Shown one piece after another: positions 9,255-18,499 of a stretch of DNA of 64,000 nt. The first letter of the stretch is position 1, and each line of letters opens with the position of its first letter. The notes under the pieces were generated by a model that saw nothing but the letters and a program-made list of their open reading frames with translations, did no database searches and was not told where the DNA came from. This DNA is from Herbaspirillum sp. 3R11 (GTDB taxonomy: Bacteria; Pseudomonadota; Gammaproteobacteria; Burkholderiales; Burkholderiaceae_D): contig NZ_SPNJ01000001.1 in assembly GCF_004563925.1 (NCBI RefSeq), positions 248,001 to 312,000 of the forward strand. The letters are read 5' to 3'. The translations under genes and the position numbers were made by a program.

Positions 9255-10559
9255 ATGCAGGGCTTGTCTCGTACCCAGTTGCGTGATTTGTTCCGGTTCG
9301 CCGCCAAGCGGCTGAGCGACGATCGCCTGCCGCAGGTGGCGGGCAGCCTGACGTTTACCACCATCCTGTCGCTGGTGCCGCTGCTGACCATTGCGCTGGC
9401 GATCTTCACCGCGTTCCCGCTGTTCAGCACGTTCCGCTCGGCGCTGGAGGCGTATTTCGTCCAGAGCTTGATGCCCAAGGGCGTGGCCAGCACCATCCTC
9501 GGCTACCTGAACCAGTTCTCATCCAAGTCGGCGCGCCTGTCGGCGGTCGGCGGCGTGGCGCTGATCCTGACGTCGGTGCTGACCATGGCGACCATCGACC
9601 GCGTGTTCAACCAGATCTGGCGGGTCAAGAAGTCGCGTCCTTTGCTGCAGCGCATCCTGGTGTACTGGGCCATTATCACGCTCGGTCCCTTGCTGATCGG
9701 GATTTCCATCAGCGTGACCTCGTATCTGTATTCCGCCACCAACGGCGTGGTCACCAGCGTGCCGTTCATCGGCGCCAGTTTTTACACGCTGATTTCGGTG
9801 CTGCTGACGACCAGCGCGTTCACGCTGCTGTACGTCGCCGTGCCCAACCAGTGGGTCGACTGGCGCGACGCCGTCTGGGGCGGCTTGCTGGCGGGTGTGG
9901 GGGTGGAAATCGCCAAGCGCCTGTTTGCTGCCTATGTCATGAAATTCCCGACCTACACGATGGTGTACGGCACCGTGGCGGCCTTGCCGATTTTCCTGCT
10001 GTGGATTTACATGCTGTGGATGATCACGCTGGTGGGAGCGTTGGTGACCGCTGCGCTGCCGATCGTGCGCTACGAGCGTTGGTGGCATGTGGCGTCCCCG
10101 GGCAGCGAATTCATCGACGCCATGAAAGTGCTCAAGATCCTGCATGAAGCACGCGCCAATGGCGAGTCGGCGAAGGTGGATGCCGGTTTGCTGCGCACGC
10201 GCACGCAACTGGGGCTGGAAGAATTGCAGACCTTGCTGCAAAAGATGCTCGAAGCCGGCTGGGTCGGTTCGCTCAAGGGCGATGCCCCACGCCGGTCCGC
10301 CTGGAACAAGCGCCTGGCCGACGGTCTGGACCGCTGGACGCTGCTGATCAATCCGGAATCGCTGAAGCTGGTGGACGTGTATCGTCTGTTCGTGTTCGAC
10401 AGCGCCACCCATGCCGGCGAAGACCAGCAACTGGTCAACCGGGTGGAAAGCGCGGTGTCGCTGGTGCTGGACCAGACGCTGGCGTCCTATTTTTCCGAAG
10501 GCGCGCAGGCGCCGGATTTGCGTGAAGTCAGTTCGGTAACGTTGACGGCGGTTGAGTGA
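9255..10559 (+). CDS. YihY/BrkB family inner-membrane protein
   Basis: A polytopic membrane protein of about 434 residues from ATG 9255. The frame is also open from a TTG at 9234, but the family homology begins at the QGLSRTQLRDLFRFA region, favouring the ATG. About six hydrophobic segments span residues 25-265 (family hallmark RLPQVAGSLTFTTILSLVPL), followed by a ~170-residue cytoplasmic tail resembling a winged-helix fold. The family was once called ribonuclease BN in error; its transport or membrane role is still unclear. It is divergent from wrbA, which is a frequent arrangement in related genomes. Confidence 0.88.
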   Translation: MQGLSRTQLRDLFRFAAKRLSDDRLPQVAGSLTFTTILSLVPLLTIALAIFTAFPLFSTFRSALEAYFVQSLMPKGVASTILGYLNQFSSKSARLSAVGGVALILTSVLTMATIDRVFNQIWRVKKSRPLLQRILVYWAIITLGPLLIGISISVTSYLYSATNGVVTSVPFIGASFYTLISVLLTTSAFTLLYVAVPNQWVDWRDAVWGGLLAGVGVEIAKRLFAAYVMKFPTYTMVYGTVAALPIFLLWIYMLWMITLVGALVTAALPIVRYERWWHVASPGSEFIDAMKVLKILHEARANGESAKVDAGLLRTRTQLGLEELQTLLQKMLEAGWVGSLKGDAPRRSAWNKRLADGLDRWTLLINPESLKLVDVYRLFVFDSATHAGEDQQLVNRVESAVSLVLDQTLASYFSEGAQAPDLREVSSVTLTAVE

Positions 10560-10577
10560 CTTCCCGCCCGGCGGTGT

Positions 10578-10895
10578 TCAGAACGATAGTTGCCCGGTCA
10601 ATAGCTGCCAGTACATCACCCAGTCGCCCATGAAGGAATACAGCGGCTGGCGAAAACTGGCCGGGCGGTTCTTCTCGAAGCGGAAATGGCCTACCCAGGC
10701 AAAACCATAGCCGCACAGGACCGCCGCCGCCAGCCACCAGAAACTGTGCGTCAGCAGCAACATGCCCAGGCACAGCAGCGCCAGCGTCGAGCCGGCGAAA
10801 TGCAGTTGGCGGCAGGTGCGGTTCGCATGTTCGCTCAGATAGCTTGGATAGAACTCGTCGAAGCTGGTGTATTTGACATGCAGGACGGTCGGCAT
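10578..10895 (-). CDS. DUF962 / Mpo1-like protein
   Basis: A 105-residue protein starting at ATG 10895, preceded by an AGGGAG Shine-Dalgarno; the open frame continues further upstream but without homology. It shows the DUF962 pattern: SEHANRTCRQLHFAGS, two hydrophobic segments, then GHFRFEKNRPASFRQPLYS and a conserved Asp (MGDW). The yeast relative Mpo1 is an iron-dependent dioxygenase of fatty-acid alpha-oxidation; whether bacterial members share that chemistry is not known. His residues in the two conserved blocks could be metal ligands. It converges on yihY with only 18 bp between the stops. Confidence 0.85.
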   Translation of the reverse strand: MPTVLHVKYTSFDEFYPSYLSEHANRTCRQLHFAGSTLALLCLGMLLLTHSFWWLAAAVLCGYGFAWVGHFRFEKNRPASFRQPLYSFMGDWVMYWQLLTGQLSF

Positions 10896-11113
10896 ACGGG
10901 TCTCCCTGTGTTCTTGTGATTTCAGGGTAGGCCTTGGCGCTGGTGGAATCAATGAAAAAATTTCATTTTCGTCATCGCATTGCGATTGTGGGCCGTCGCC
11001 AAACCTCGTACCATGCATATACCGCCATTGTTTGTGGATTTTTGCTCTCGCATGGGCTACATTCCGGACAGGAGCCCGACGCTCCATGGCTACAATAACT
11101 TAAGGATGACACC

Positions 11114-11563
11114 ATGAAAGTCTCTGAAATTCTTAAAGTCAAAGGCAACATTCTCTTCACCGTGACCCCTGACACGCCGATTGCGGATGCCGTAGACGCA
11201 ATGGCCGAGAAAGACATTGGCTCCCTGGTTGTCATGGAATTCGGCGAGCTGGTCGGCATGCTGACCTTCCGCGAAGTCCTCAAGACGCTGCAGGACAACA
11301 AAGGCTCAGTTGGAACCAGCAGCGTGCGCAAGCACATGGATGACCATCCGATTACCGTCACGCCCGACACCGACCTCAACGAAGTACGCCGCATCATGCT
11401 TGAAAAGCACGCGCGCTACGTGCCGGTCATGGACGCCAAGACGCTGCTGGGTGTGATGTCGTTCTACGACGTCGCCAAGGCCGTGCTGGACGCACAGGGC
11501 TTCGAGAACAAGATGCTCAAAGCTTATATCCGCGACTGGCCGGCGGAAGAAGAGAATAGCTGA
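11114..11563 (+). CDS. CBS-domain pair protein
   Basis: A 149-residue stand-alone tandem CBS domain protein: repeat one is about residues 8-65 (VTPDTPIADAVDAM ... LVGMLTFREVLKTL), repeat two about 75-132 (VTPDTDLNEVRRIM ... LLGVMSFYDVAKAV). Such Bateman modules bind adenosine nucleotides and regulate partner proteins; no partner domain is fused here. The ATG follows an AAGGA Shine-Dalgarno. It is monocistronic, closed by a strong terminator. Confidence 0.92.
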   Translation: MKVSEILKVKGNILFTVTPDTPIADAVDAMAEKDIGSLVVMEFGELVGMLTFREVLKTLQDNKGSVGTSSVRKHMDDHPITVTPDTDLNEVRRIMLEKHARYVPVMDAKTLLGVMSFYDVAKAVLDAQGFENKMLKAYIRDWPAEEENS

Positions 11564-11611
11564 GTTGCGCGCAGGCGGTGCTGCCGAAGTACAAGCCGCC
11601 GCCCGCCATAG

Positions 11612-11643
11612 AAACCGTTCATGCCGTCATGAACGGTTTTTTG
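11612..11643 (+). terminator. Intrinsic terminator after the CBS gene
   Basis: AAACCGTTCATG (11612-11623), loop CCGT, and its perfect complement (11628-11639) followed by a short T run. The 12-bp stem ends about 75 bp after the stop codon. Confidence 0.88.
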
Positions 11644-11710
11644 TTGTCCGAATTCCTGTGTTCTTGTCCGCTTATCCACTCCCGATTCCACCTCCCATCC
11701 TCTTTACTCC

Positions 11711-13597
11711 ATGAGTCAATCCAGCCAGTTTTCCCTGCTCGGTCAACGCCGTTTCGCGCCGTTCTTCTGGACCCAGTTTCTTGGCGCGCTCAACGACAAC
11801 GTGTTCAAGACCGCGCTGCTGACCATCCTGACGTATGACGCGCTGAGCTGGACCACCATCGATACGGGCCTGCTCAACAACCTGATCCCGGGTTTGTTCA
11901 TCCTGCCGTTCTTCCTGTTCTCGGCGACCGCCGGGCAGCTGGCCGACAAGATGGAAAAAGGCCGGCTGGCGCGCTACGTCAAGCTGCTGGAAATCGCCAT
12001 CATGGGTATCGCCGCCTACGGCTGGATGACGCATCACCTGTGGTTGCTGGTGGTGGCCGTGGCCGGCATGGGCGTGCACTCGACCCTCTTCGGACCGGTT
12101 AAATACGCCTATTTGCCGCAGCAGCTCAAGCCGCAGGAACTGATTGGCGGCAACGGCGTGATCGAAATGGGCACCTTCGTCGGCATTCTGCTGGGCGAAG
12201 TGATCGGCGCCGTGTTGGTGGTGCACAAGCCGTTCGGGCTGGAAATGGTGGCGGTGATCACGATCGGCTTTGCCGTGCTCGGCTGGCTGGCCAGCCTGGG
12301 CATCCCGAATTCGCCGGCGCCGGCGCCTGACCTGAAAATCAACTGGAATCCGTTTACGGAAATGGTGCGCAACCTTGGTTTTTCGCGCCGCAACCGTCCG
12401 GTGTTCCTGTCGATCCTGGGCAATTCCTGGTTCTGGTTCTACGGCGCCATCGTGCTGGCGCAATTCCCGCTGTATGCGAAGAATTACCTGCATGGCGACC
12501 ACAGCGTGTTCGTGCTGCTGCTGATGGTGTTTTCAGTGGGTATCGGCATCGGTTCTCTGCTGTGCGAGCGCCTCTCGGGGCACAAGGTGGAAATCGGTCT
12601 GGTCCCGTTCGGCGCGATCGGCCTGTCGGTGTTCGGACTCGAGCTGTACTTCGCCAGCGTCAGCTATACCGCCACGGCGGCGGTCGACATGAGCGGCTTC
12701 CTGGCGCAGCACGGCAGCCTGCGCATCCTGTTCGATTGCGCGATGATCGGCGTGTTCGGCGGCTTGTACATCGTGCCGCTGTTCGCCCTGATCCAGACGC
12801 GCTGCGATCCGGAACACGTCTCGCGCACCATCGCCGGCATGAACATCATGAACTCGCTGTTCATGGTGGTGGCGGCTTTGCTGGCAATGGTGCTGTTGCG
12901 TTCGGGCTTCACGATTCCGCAGATATTCCTCACCACGGCGATCCTCAATGCGCTGGTGGCGAGCTACATCTTCTCGCTGGTGCCGGAATTCCTGATGCGC
13001 TTCCTGGCGTGGATGCTGATCCACACCATCCACCGGGTACGCACCGTCAACGCCGATCTGATTCCCAAGCACGGTGCGGCGGTGCTGGTCTGCAACCACG
13101 TCAGCTATGTCGACGCCATCGTGATCATGGCGGCCAGTCCGCGGCCGATCCGCTTCGTCATGGATCACCGGATCTTCAAGACGCCGGTGCTGTCGTGGAT
13201 CTTCCGCACCGCCAAGGCGATTCCGATTGCGCCCGCCAAGGAAGACCCGTGGCTGATGGAAAAGGCCTACGTCGACATTGCCCAGGCGCTGCATGAAGGC
13301 GACCTGGTCTGCATCTTCCCGGAAGGCAAGCTGACCAGCACCGGCGAGATCAATGAATTCAAGGGAGGCATCAAGAAAATCATCGACCGCTCGCCGGTGC
13401 AGGTCTTCCCGCTGGCCCTGCGCGGCTTGTGGGGCAGCATGCTCACGCGCGGTGGCGGCAATCCCTTCCATCGTTCGTTCAAGCGTGGCTTGTTTTCGAA
13501 GCTGGAGCTGGCGGTAGGCGAGCCGATTCCGGCTGAGCAAGCGACGCCGGAATACCTGCAGCAACGCGTGAGTGAACTGCGCGGCGAGTGGAAGTAA
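11711..13597 (+). CDS. LplT-like MFS transporter fused to a PlsC-type acyltransferase
   Basis: A 628-residue fusion. Residues 1-~430 form a 12-segment MFS domain with the LplT-type N terminus (FWTQFLGALNDNVFKTAL), related to the lysophospholipid flippase. Residues ~440-628 form a 1-acylglycerol-3-phosphate acyltransferase domain with the catalytic NHVSYVD (NHx4D) box and an FPEGKLTSTG block in place of the usual FPEGTR. It probably imports lysophospholipid into the cytosolic leaflet and re-acylates it. The acyl-ACP ligase domain of E. coli Aas is absent, so acyl donor use must differ. The frame is intact, and no frameshift separates the domains. Confidence 0.9.
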   Translation: MSQSSQFSLLGQRRFAPFFWTQFLGALNDNVFKTALLTILTYDALSWTTIDTGLLNNLIPGLFILPFFLFSATAGQLADKMEKGRLARYVKLLEIAIMGIAAYGWMTHHLWLLVVAVAGMGVHSTLFGPVKYAYLPQQLKPQELIGGNGVIEMGTFVGILLGEVIGAVLVVHKPFGLEMVAVITIGFAVLGWLASLGIPNSPAPAPDLKINWNPFTEMVRNLGFSRRNRPVFLSILGNSWFWFYGAIVLAQFPLYAKNYLHGDHSVFVLLLMVFSVGIGIGSLLCERLSGHKVEIGLVPFGAIGLSVFGLELYFASVSYTATAAVDMSGFLAQHGSLRILFDCAMIGVFGGLYIVPLFALIQTRCDPEHVSRTIAGMNIMNSLFMVVAALLAMVLLRSGFTIPQIFLTTAILNALVASYIFSLVPEFLMRFLAWMLIHTIHRVRTVNADLIPKHGAAVLVCNHVSYVDAIVIMAASPRPIRFVMDHRIFKTPVLSWIFRTAKAIPIAPAKEDPWLMEKAYVDIAQALHEGDLVCIFPEGKLTSTGEINEFKGGIKKIIDRSPVQVFPLALRGLWGSMLTRGGGNPFHRSFKRGLFSKLELAVGEPIPAEQATPEYLQQRVSELRGEWK

Positions 13598-13649
13598 GCG
13601 CCACACTGGTAAAATTCGACTTTCAGATCATTAAAAGCAGAGCTTCGTT

Positions 13650-14747
13650 ATGTCCGGCAATACCCTCGGCACGCTGTTTACCGTTACCACCTTCGGCGAA
13701 TCCCATGGCCCGGCCATCGGTTGCGTGATTGACGGCTGCCCGCCGGGCATGGAGCTCTCCGAAGCCGATATTCAGCCTGAACTGGACCGTCGCAAGCCCG
13801 GCACCTCGCGCCATGTGACCCAACGCCAGGAGCCGGATACGGTCGAAATCCTGTCCGGCGTGTTCGAAGGCAAAACTACCGGCACGCCGATCGCGCTGCT
13901 GATCCGCAACCAGGATCAGCGCAGCAAGGATTACGGCAATATTCTTGATACTTTCCGTCCCGGCCATGCCGACTACACCTACTGGCACAAGTACGGTATC
14001 CGCGATCCGCGCGGCGGCGGCCGTTCGTCGGCGCGCCTGACTGCGCCAGTGGTCGGTGCGGCGGCGGTGGCCAAGAAATGGCTGTTCGAGAAATACGGCA
14101 CCACCTTCAAGGGCTGCATGAGCCAGCTCGGCGACGTCGCGATTCCGTTCGAATCCTGGGAACACGTACGCGAAAATCCTTTCTTCGCCGCCAACGCGAC
14201 CATCATTCCGCAACTGGAAGACTACATGGACGCCTTGCGCAAGGCCGGCGATTCCTGCGGCGCGCGCATTGACGTGGTGGCGCAGAATGTACCGGTCGGA
14301 CTGGGCGAGCCGATTTACGACAAACTCGATGCCGAGATCGCCTTTGCCCTGATGGGCATCAACGCCGTCAAGGGCGTGGAAATCGGCGCCGGCTTCAAGT
14401 CGGTGGCGCAAAAAGGCACGGAACATGGCGACGCGCTGACGCCGGAAGGTTTCGTCGGCAACAACGCCGGCGGCATTTTGGGTGGTATTTCGACCGGCCA
14501 GGACATCACCGCGTCGATCGCCATCAAGCCGACCTCCAGCATCCGGTCGCCGCGTCCGTCGATCGACAAGGCCGGCCACGCCACCGACGTCGAAACCCAT
14601 GGTCGTCACGATCCCTGCGTCGGCATTCGCGCCACGCCGATCGCCGAAGCCATGCTGGCCTTGGTGTTGATGGATCACGCCCTGCGCCATCGTGCGCAAT
14701 GCGGCGACGTGCATGTGACGACGCCGCAGATCGCCGCCCAAAAATAA
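13650..14747 (+). CDS. aroC: Chorismate synthase
   Basis: A 365-residue FMN-dependent lyase that converts 5-enolpyruvylshikimate-3-phosphate to chorismate, the last common step to Trp, Tyr, Phe and folate. Family blocks are complete: the N-terminal [20 protein letters not shown], the [20 protein letters not shown] segment, [10 protein letters not shown], and the C-terminal [16 protein letters not shown]. Length is standard. It lies 52 bp after the acyltransferase fusion on the same strand. The 176 bp that follow hold no gene; a GC-rich hairpin near the stop may end transcription. Confidence 0.98.
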   Translation: MSGNTLGTLFTVTTFGESHGPAIGCVIDGCPPGMELSEADIQPELDRRKPGTSRHVTQRQEPDTVEILSGVFEGKTTGTPIALLIRNQDQRSKDYGNILDTFRPGHADYTYWHKYGIRDPRGGGRSSARLTAPVVGAAAVAKKWLFEKYGTTFKGCMSQLGDVAIPFESWEHVRENPFFAANATIIPQLEDYMDALRKAGDSCGARIDVVAQNVPVGLGEPIYDKLDAEIAFALMGINAVKGVEIGAGFKSVAQKGTEHGDALTPEGFVGNNAGGILGGISTGQDITASIAIKPTSSIRSPRPSIDKAGHATDVETHGRHDPCVGIRATPIAEAMLALVLMDHALRHRAQCGDVHVTTPQIAAQK

Positions 14748-14923
14748 ATCGAATTTGCCGCATTTTCCGGCGGCAGGCAGAACCGAGTTGTGGTGCGCGG
14801 GTCGAATGATCCGCAAGCACAGGGAGGCATTGCGTCCACAACAACGATGCGCGGCCACGCCGCAGCATCGGTCTGACCGGACCTCTGTTCCCCTGTATTT
14901 TTATCTTTCACGAGGGGGATGGC

Positions 14924-15781
14924 ATGGGCTACAAGGCAATCAAAACACTGCAAACATTGCGTCAACAACAATTCCTGCCGCGACTGCTGATCGCGGCGGC
15001 CGCGCTGGCGCTGACCGCCTGCGAAAGCGTGCAGACCACTCAGGGCGGGGCGGTCGGCGTGACCCGTTCGCAAAGCATGGCCTTGTCCGCGCAGGAAATC
15101 GACAACGCCGCCGTCAAGGAATACGCCCAAGTGCTCGATGAGCAAAGGAAGAAGGGCGCGCTGAACCAGAACGCCGCCCAGGTGCGCCGCGTGCGCGCCA
15201 TCGCCGACCGGCTGATCCCGCAAACGGTGGCGTTCCGTCCCGACGCCGCCAAGTGGAAATGGGAAGTCAACGTCATCACCTCGCCGGAAGCCAACGCCTG
15301 GTGCATGCCCGGCGGCAAGATCGCGGTCTACACCGGCCTGATCGAGAAACTCAAGATCACCGATGACGAGCTGGCCGCCGTGATGGGCCATGAAATCTCC
15401 CACGCCTTGCGCGAACATGCGCGCGAACGCGCCTCCGAGCAGGCCGTGACCGGCTCGCTGATTTCCATCGGTTCGTCCATCCTCGGCGTTGGCGAACTCG
15501 GCCAGCAGGGCGCGCAGTACGCCTACATGGGCCTGGTCGGCCTGCCCAATTCACGCACCCACGAAACCGAAGCCGACCGCATGGGCGTGGAGCTTGCCGC
15601 CCGCGCCGGTTACGATCCGCGCGCGGCGATTTCCCTGTGGCAAAAAATGGGGCAGATCGGCGGCAGCGAACCGATGAAGTTCATGTCCACGCATCCTTCA
15701 CGCGAAGACCGGATCAGCGACCTGACCGTGTATTCGCAGCGCGTGATGCCGCTCTACGAGCAAACTAAAAAAACACGCTGA
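14924..15781 (+). CDS. M48-family zinc metalloprotease, predicted lipoprotein
   Basis: A 285-residue protein with an N-terminal signal ending in an LTAC lipobox (Cys33), so probably anchored to a membrane facing the periplasm. The zinc site HEISH is at residues 156-160, and the third ligand is the Glu in the downstream THETEADRMG block. It resembles the LoiP/YcaL group of periplasmic quality-control peptidases. The ATG at 14924 follows an AGGGGGA Shine-Dalgarno. The stop codon abuts the first copy of the 142-bp palindromic repeat without any spacer. Confidence 0.93.
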   Translation: MGYKAIKTLQTLRQQQFLPRLLIAAAALALTACESVQTTQGGAVGVTRSQSMALSAQEIDNAAVKEYAQVLDEQRKKGALNQNAAQVRRVRAIADRLIPQTVAFRPDAAKWKWEVNVITSPEANAWCMPGGKIAVYTGLIEKLKITDDELAAVMGHEISHALREHARERASEQAVTGSLISIGSSILGVGELGQQGAQYAYMGLVGLPNSRTHETEADRMGVELAARAGYDPRAAISLWQKMGQIGGSEPMKFMSTHPSREDRISDLTVYSQRVMPLYEQTKKTR

Positions 15782-15923
15782 AAACCTGTCCACGATCTTA
15801 CTGCGAGGCCATGATCCGGCGTCGGGCGGTGCTCGGAATCCTCATGTGCTCAAGCACACTCCGGTTCCTGCGCTCCGGCCGCCACCGGCTGATGGCCTCT
15901 CGCTACAGATCGTGAACAGGTTT
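15782..15923 (+). repeat. 142-bp imperfect palindromic repeat, copy 1
   Basis: The element begins at the base after the M48 protease stop codon. Its ends AAACCTGT and ACAGGTTT are inverted, and the two arms fold onto each other along the whole length to an apex TGTGCT-CA-AGCACA (15845-15858). Near-identical elements lie at 44663-44806 (reverse orientation) and 55474-55615. It has no open frame of note. It could be a miniature inverted-repeat element or a transcribed 3' structure. Confidence 0.9.
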
Positions 15924-16044
15924 CGAAGCAAAGCGTTGTCCGAGCGCCTCCAAAACCACATTGCCGCCTCGGAAAAGGCGTGTTTATGGCATAATCAAAA
16001 GCTCATTTCAACGACTTGCGTAGCCTTTACACGCCCGCATCATC

Positions 16045-17445
16045 ATGCTCAAGACGCTATACGACAAACTTTGGGAATCTCACGTTGTTCATGCTGAACA
16101 AGACGGAACGGCCATTTTGTACATTGACCGTCACCTATTGCATGAAGTGACCAGCCCGCAAGCATTCGAAGGCCTCAAGCTGGCCGGCCGCCAGCCATGG
16201 CGCAATGCCGCCAATCTGGTGGTGGCCGATCACAATGTGCCGACCACCAACCGCGCCAACGGCATCGCCGATCCGATCTCGCGCCTGCAGGTCGAGACGC
16301 TGGACGCCAACGCCAAGGAATACGGCCTGACCTATTTCGGCATGAACGACAAGCGCCAGGGCATCGTGCACGTCATCGGCCCAGAGCAAGGCGCGACGCT
16401 GCCCGGCATGACCGTGGTCTGCGGTGATTCGCACACGTCCACGCACGGCGCTTTTGCCTGTCTGGCGCACGGCATCGGCACCTCCGAAGTTGAACACGTG
16501 CTGGCGACGCAAACGCTGCTGGCCAAGAAATCCAAGTCCATGCTGGTCCAGGTCGACGGCGCCTTGCCGAACGGCGTGACCGCTAAAGACATCGTCCTGG
16601 CCGTGATCGGCAAGATCGGCACCGCCGGCGGCACCGGCTACGCGATCGAATTCGCCGGTTCGACCATGCGCTCCTTGACCATGGAAGGCCGCATGACGGT
16701 CTGCAACATGGCCATCGAAGCAGGCGCACGCGCCGGCATGATCGCAGTCGACGACACCACGATCAACTATCTCAAGGGCCGTCCGTTCTCGCCTGCGGGT
16801 CCACACTGGGAGCGCGCTGTGTCGTACTGGCGCACGCTGCATTCCGATCCGGGCGCCAAGTTCGACATGGTTGTGACATTGAACGCCACCGAGATCAAGC
16901 CGCAAGTGACCTGGGGCACCTCGCCGGAAATGGTGACGGCCATCGACAGCCGCGTGCCGGATCCGGACAAGGAAAAAGACGCCACCAAGCGCGACGGCAT
17001 GGAAAAGGCCCTGGCCTACATGGCGTTGAAGCCCAATACCCCGATCGAAGACATCCGCATCGACAAGGTGTTCATCGGCTCCTGCACCAACTCGCGCATC
17101 GAAGATCTGCGTGAAGCGGCGGCGGTGGTGCGCGGCAAGTTCCGCGCGTCCAACGTCAAGCTGGCGATGGTGGTGCCGGGCTCCGGCCTGGTCAAGGAGC
17201 AGGCCGAGCGCGAAGGCCTGGACAAGATTTTCCGTGATGCCGGTTTTGAATGGCGCGAGCCTGGCTGTTCGATGTGTCTGGCGATGAACGCCGACCGTCT
17301 GGAGCCGGGCGAGCGTTGCGCATCGACGTCCAACCGCAACTTCGAAGGACGTCAGGGCGCCGGCGGCCGTACTCACCTGGTGAGCCCGGCGATGGCGGCT
17401 GCAGCAGGTATCGCAGGACATTTCGTTGACGTACGTTCTTTGTAA
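16045..17445 (+). CDS. leuC: 3-isopropylmalate dehydratase large subunit
   Basis: A 466-residue aconitase-family subunit that with LeuD isomerises 2-isopropylmalate to 3-isopropylmalate in leucine synthesis. The three [4Fe-4S] cysteines are visible: Cys350 in IGSCTNSR, and Cys408 and Cys411 in GCSMC. Other family blocks are [15 protein letters not shown] and EGRMTVCNM. No strong Shine-Dalgarno precedes the ATG. A CATAAT hexamer about 55 bp upstream may belong to the leu promoter, but its -35 is unclear. It leads the leuC-entericidin-leuD-leuB-asd run. Confidence 0.98.
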   Translation: MLKTLYDKLWESHVVHAEQDGTAILYIDRHLLHEVTSPQAFEGLKLAGRQPWRNAANLVVADHNVPTTNRANGIADPISRLQVETLDANAKEYGLTYFGMNDKRQGIVHVIGPEQGATLPGMTVVCGDSHTSTHGAFACLAHGIGTSEVEHVLATQTLLAKKSKSMLVQVDGALPNGVTAKDIVLAVIGKIGTAGGTGYAIEFAGSTMRSLTMEGRMTVCNMAIEAGARAGMIAVDDTTINYLKGRPFSPAGPHWERAVSYWRTLHSDPGAKFDMVVTLNATEIKPQVTWGTSPEMVTAIDSRVPDPDKEKDATKRDGMEKALAYMALKPNTPIEDIRIDKVFIGSCTNSRIEDLREAAAVVRGKFRASNVKLAMVVPGSGLVKEQAEREGLDKIFRDAGFEWREPGCSMCLAMNADRLEPGERCASTSNRNFEGRQGAGGRTHLVSPAMAAAAGIAGHFVDVRSL

Positions 17446-17467
17446 ATAAAACTACCTTGGTGAACTC

Positions 17468-17599
17468 ATGAAAAAAATAATCGCTTTGGCCGCACTGGCT
17501 GTTTCCATCCTGACACTGACTGCATGCAACACCGTGCGCGGTTTCGGTGAAGATGTCTCGCACGTCGGCGACAAGATGCAGGACGCGAGCAAGAAGTAA
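17468..17599 (+). CDS. Entericidin-like small lipoprotein
   Basis: A 43-residue open frame between leuC and leuD. It has a Lys-Lys N terminus, a hydrophobic core (IIALAALAVSILTL) and a lipobox LTAC with Cys at residue 20, then a short polar tail (NTVRGFGEDVSHVGDKMQDA). This is the layout of the entericidin A/B family of tiny membrane lipoproteins; in E. coli they form an antidote/toxin pair tied to stationary-phase lysis. Only one member is present here. It starts 22 bp after the leuC stop, so it is co-transcribed with the leucine genes. A small entericidin-like gene at this spot is common in Burkholderiales. Confidence 0.88.
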   Translation: MKKIIALAALAVSILTLTACNTVRGFGEDVSHVGDKMQDASKK

Positions 17600-17721
17600 T
17601 AACGCAGGTGGCGGCAGCCGGTGTATTTGCATCGTTGTCGCTGATTCGTTTTGTTGAGATAAAAGAAATCGGTTGATCGGGTTGCCGCATGGTGCGGCGA
17701 TCCATCATCGATAAAAGTGCC

Positions 17722-18369
17722 ATGAATAAATTTATTGTCCATGATGGTCTGGTTGCTCCGCTTGATCGCGCCAACGTCGATACCGACGCGATCATTCCCA
17801 AGCAATTCCTGAAATCGATCCAACGCAGCGGCTTCGGTCCGAACCTGTTCGACGAATGGCGTTACCTGGATCACGGCGAGCCGGGCATGGACAATTCCAA
17901 GCGCCCGCTGAATCCGGATTTCGTGCTGAACCAGGCGCGTTATCAAGGCGCATCGGTGCTGCTGGCGCGCAAGAATTTCGGTTGCGGCTCCTCGCGCGAA
18001 CATGCGCCGTGGGCGCTGGATCAGTTCGGTTTCCGCGCAGTGATTGCGCCGAGCTTTGCCGATATTTTCTTCAATAATTGCTTCAAGAACGGCTTGCTGC
18101 CGATCGTGCTGCCGGAGCAGCAGATCGATCGCCTGTTCGATGAAGTGAAGGCATTCCCGGGCTTCCGCCTGATCATCGACCTGGAAAAACAGGTCGTCAC
18201 TACCGCCAATGGCAGTCAGACTTATCCGTTTGAAGTCGGCGAATTCCGTAAGTATTGCTTGCTCAACGGCCTGGACGACATCGGTCTGACATTGCGCCAA
18301 GCGGACAAAATCCGCGCTTTTGAAGAGCGTCACCTGTTCGATCAACCTTGGCTGGCCAACACCATCTGA
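17722..18369 (+). CDS. leuD: 3-isopropylmalate dehydratase small subunit
   Basis: A 215-residue swivel subunit partner of LeuC. The start is ATG 17722 ([22 protein letters not shown]), where the family N terminus begins; an in-frame GTG-type start 11 codons upstream has no homology. The signatures [10 protein letters not shown] and [20 protein letters not shown] are intact. It lies 122 bp after the entericidin-like gene, the largest gap in this operon apart from the gap before leuB. Confidence 0.97.
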   Translation: MNKFIVHDGLVAPLDRANVDTDAIIPKQFLKSIQRSGFGPNLFDEWRYLDHGEPGMDNSKRPLNPDFVLNQARYQGASVLLARKNFGCGSSREHAPWALDQFGFRAVIAPSFADIFFNNCFKNGLLPIVLPEQQIDRLFDEVKAFPGFRLIIDLEKQVVTTANGSQTYPFEVGEFRKYCLLNGLDDIGLTLRQADKIRAFEERHLFDQPWLANTI

Positions 18370-18499
18370 GCACGCGGTTAAGTACATTCGCGCAGGTTCT
18401 GAAGTTTCCGATTAGCCGGATGTCCCGCCGCACGGTCGCCAAGACCGGTGCAGGCGGGACAGCCGGCATTACCATTTTCCAAGACTAGAAGACGACGAC

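Noticed and set aside
14795..14820. tRNA T-arm-like segment in the aroC-M48 gap
   Set aside because: GCGGGTCGAATGATCCGC forms a small hairpin, but there is no acceptor stem, anticodon arm or CCA context around it.
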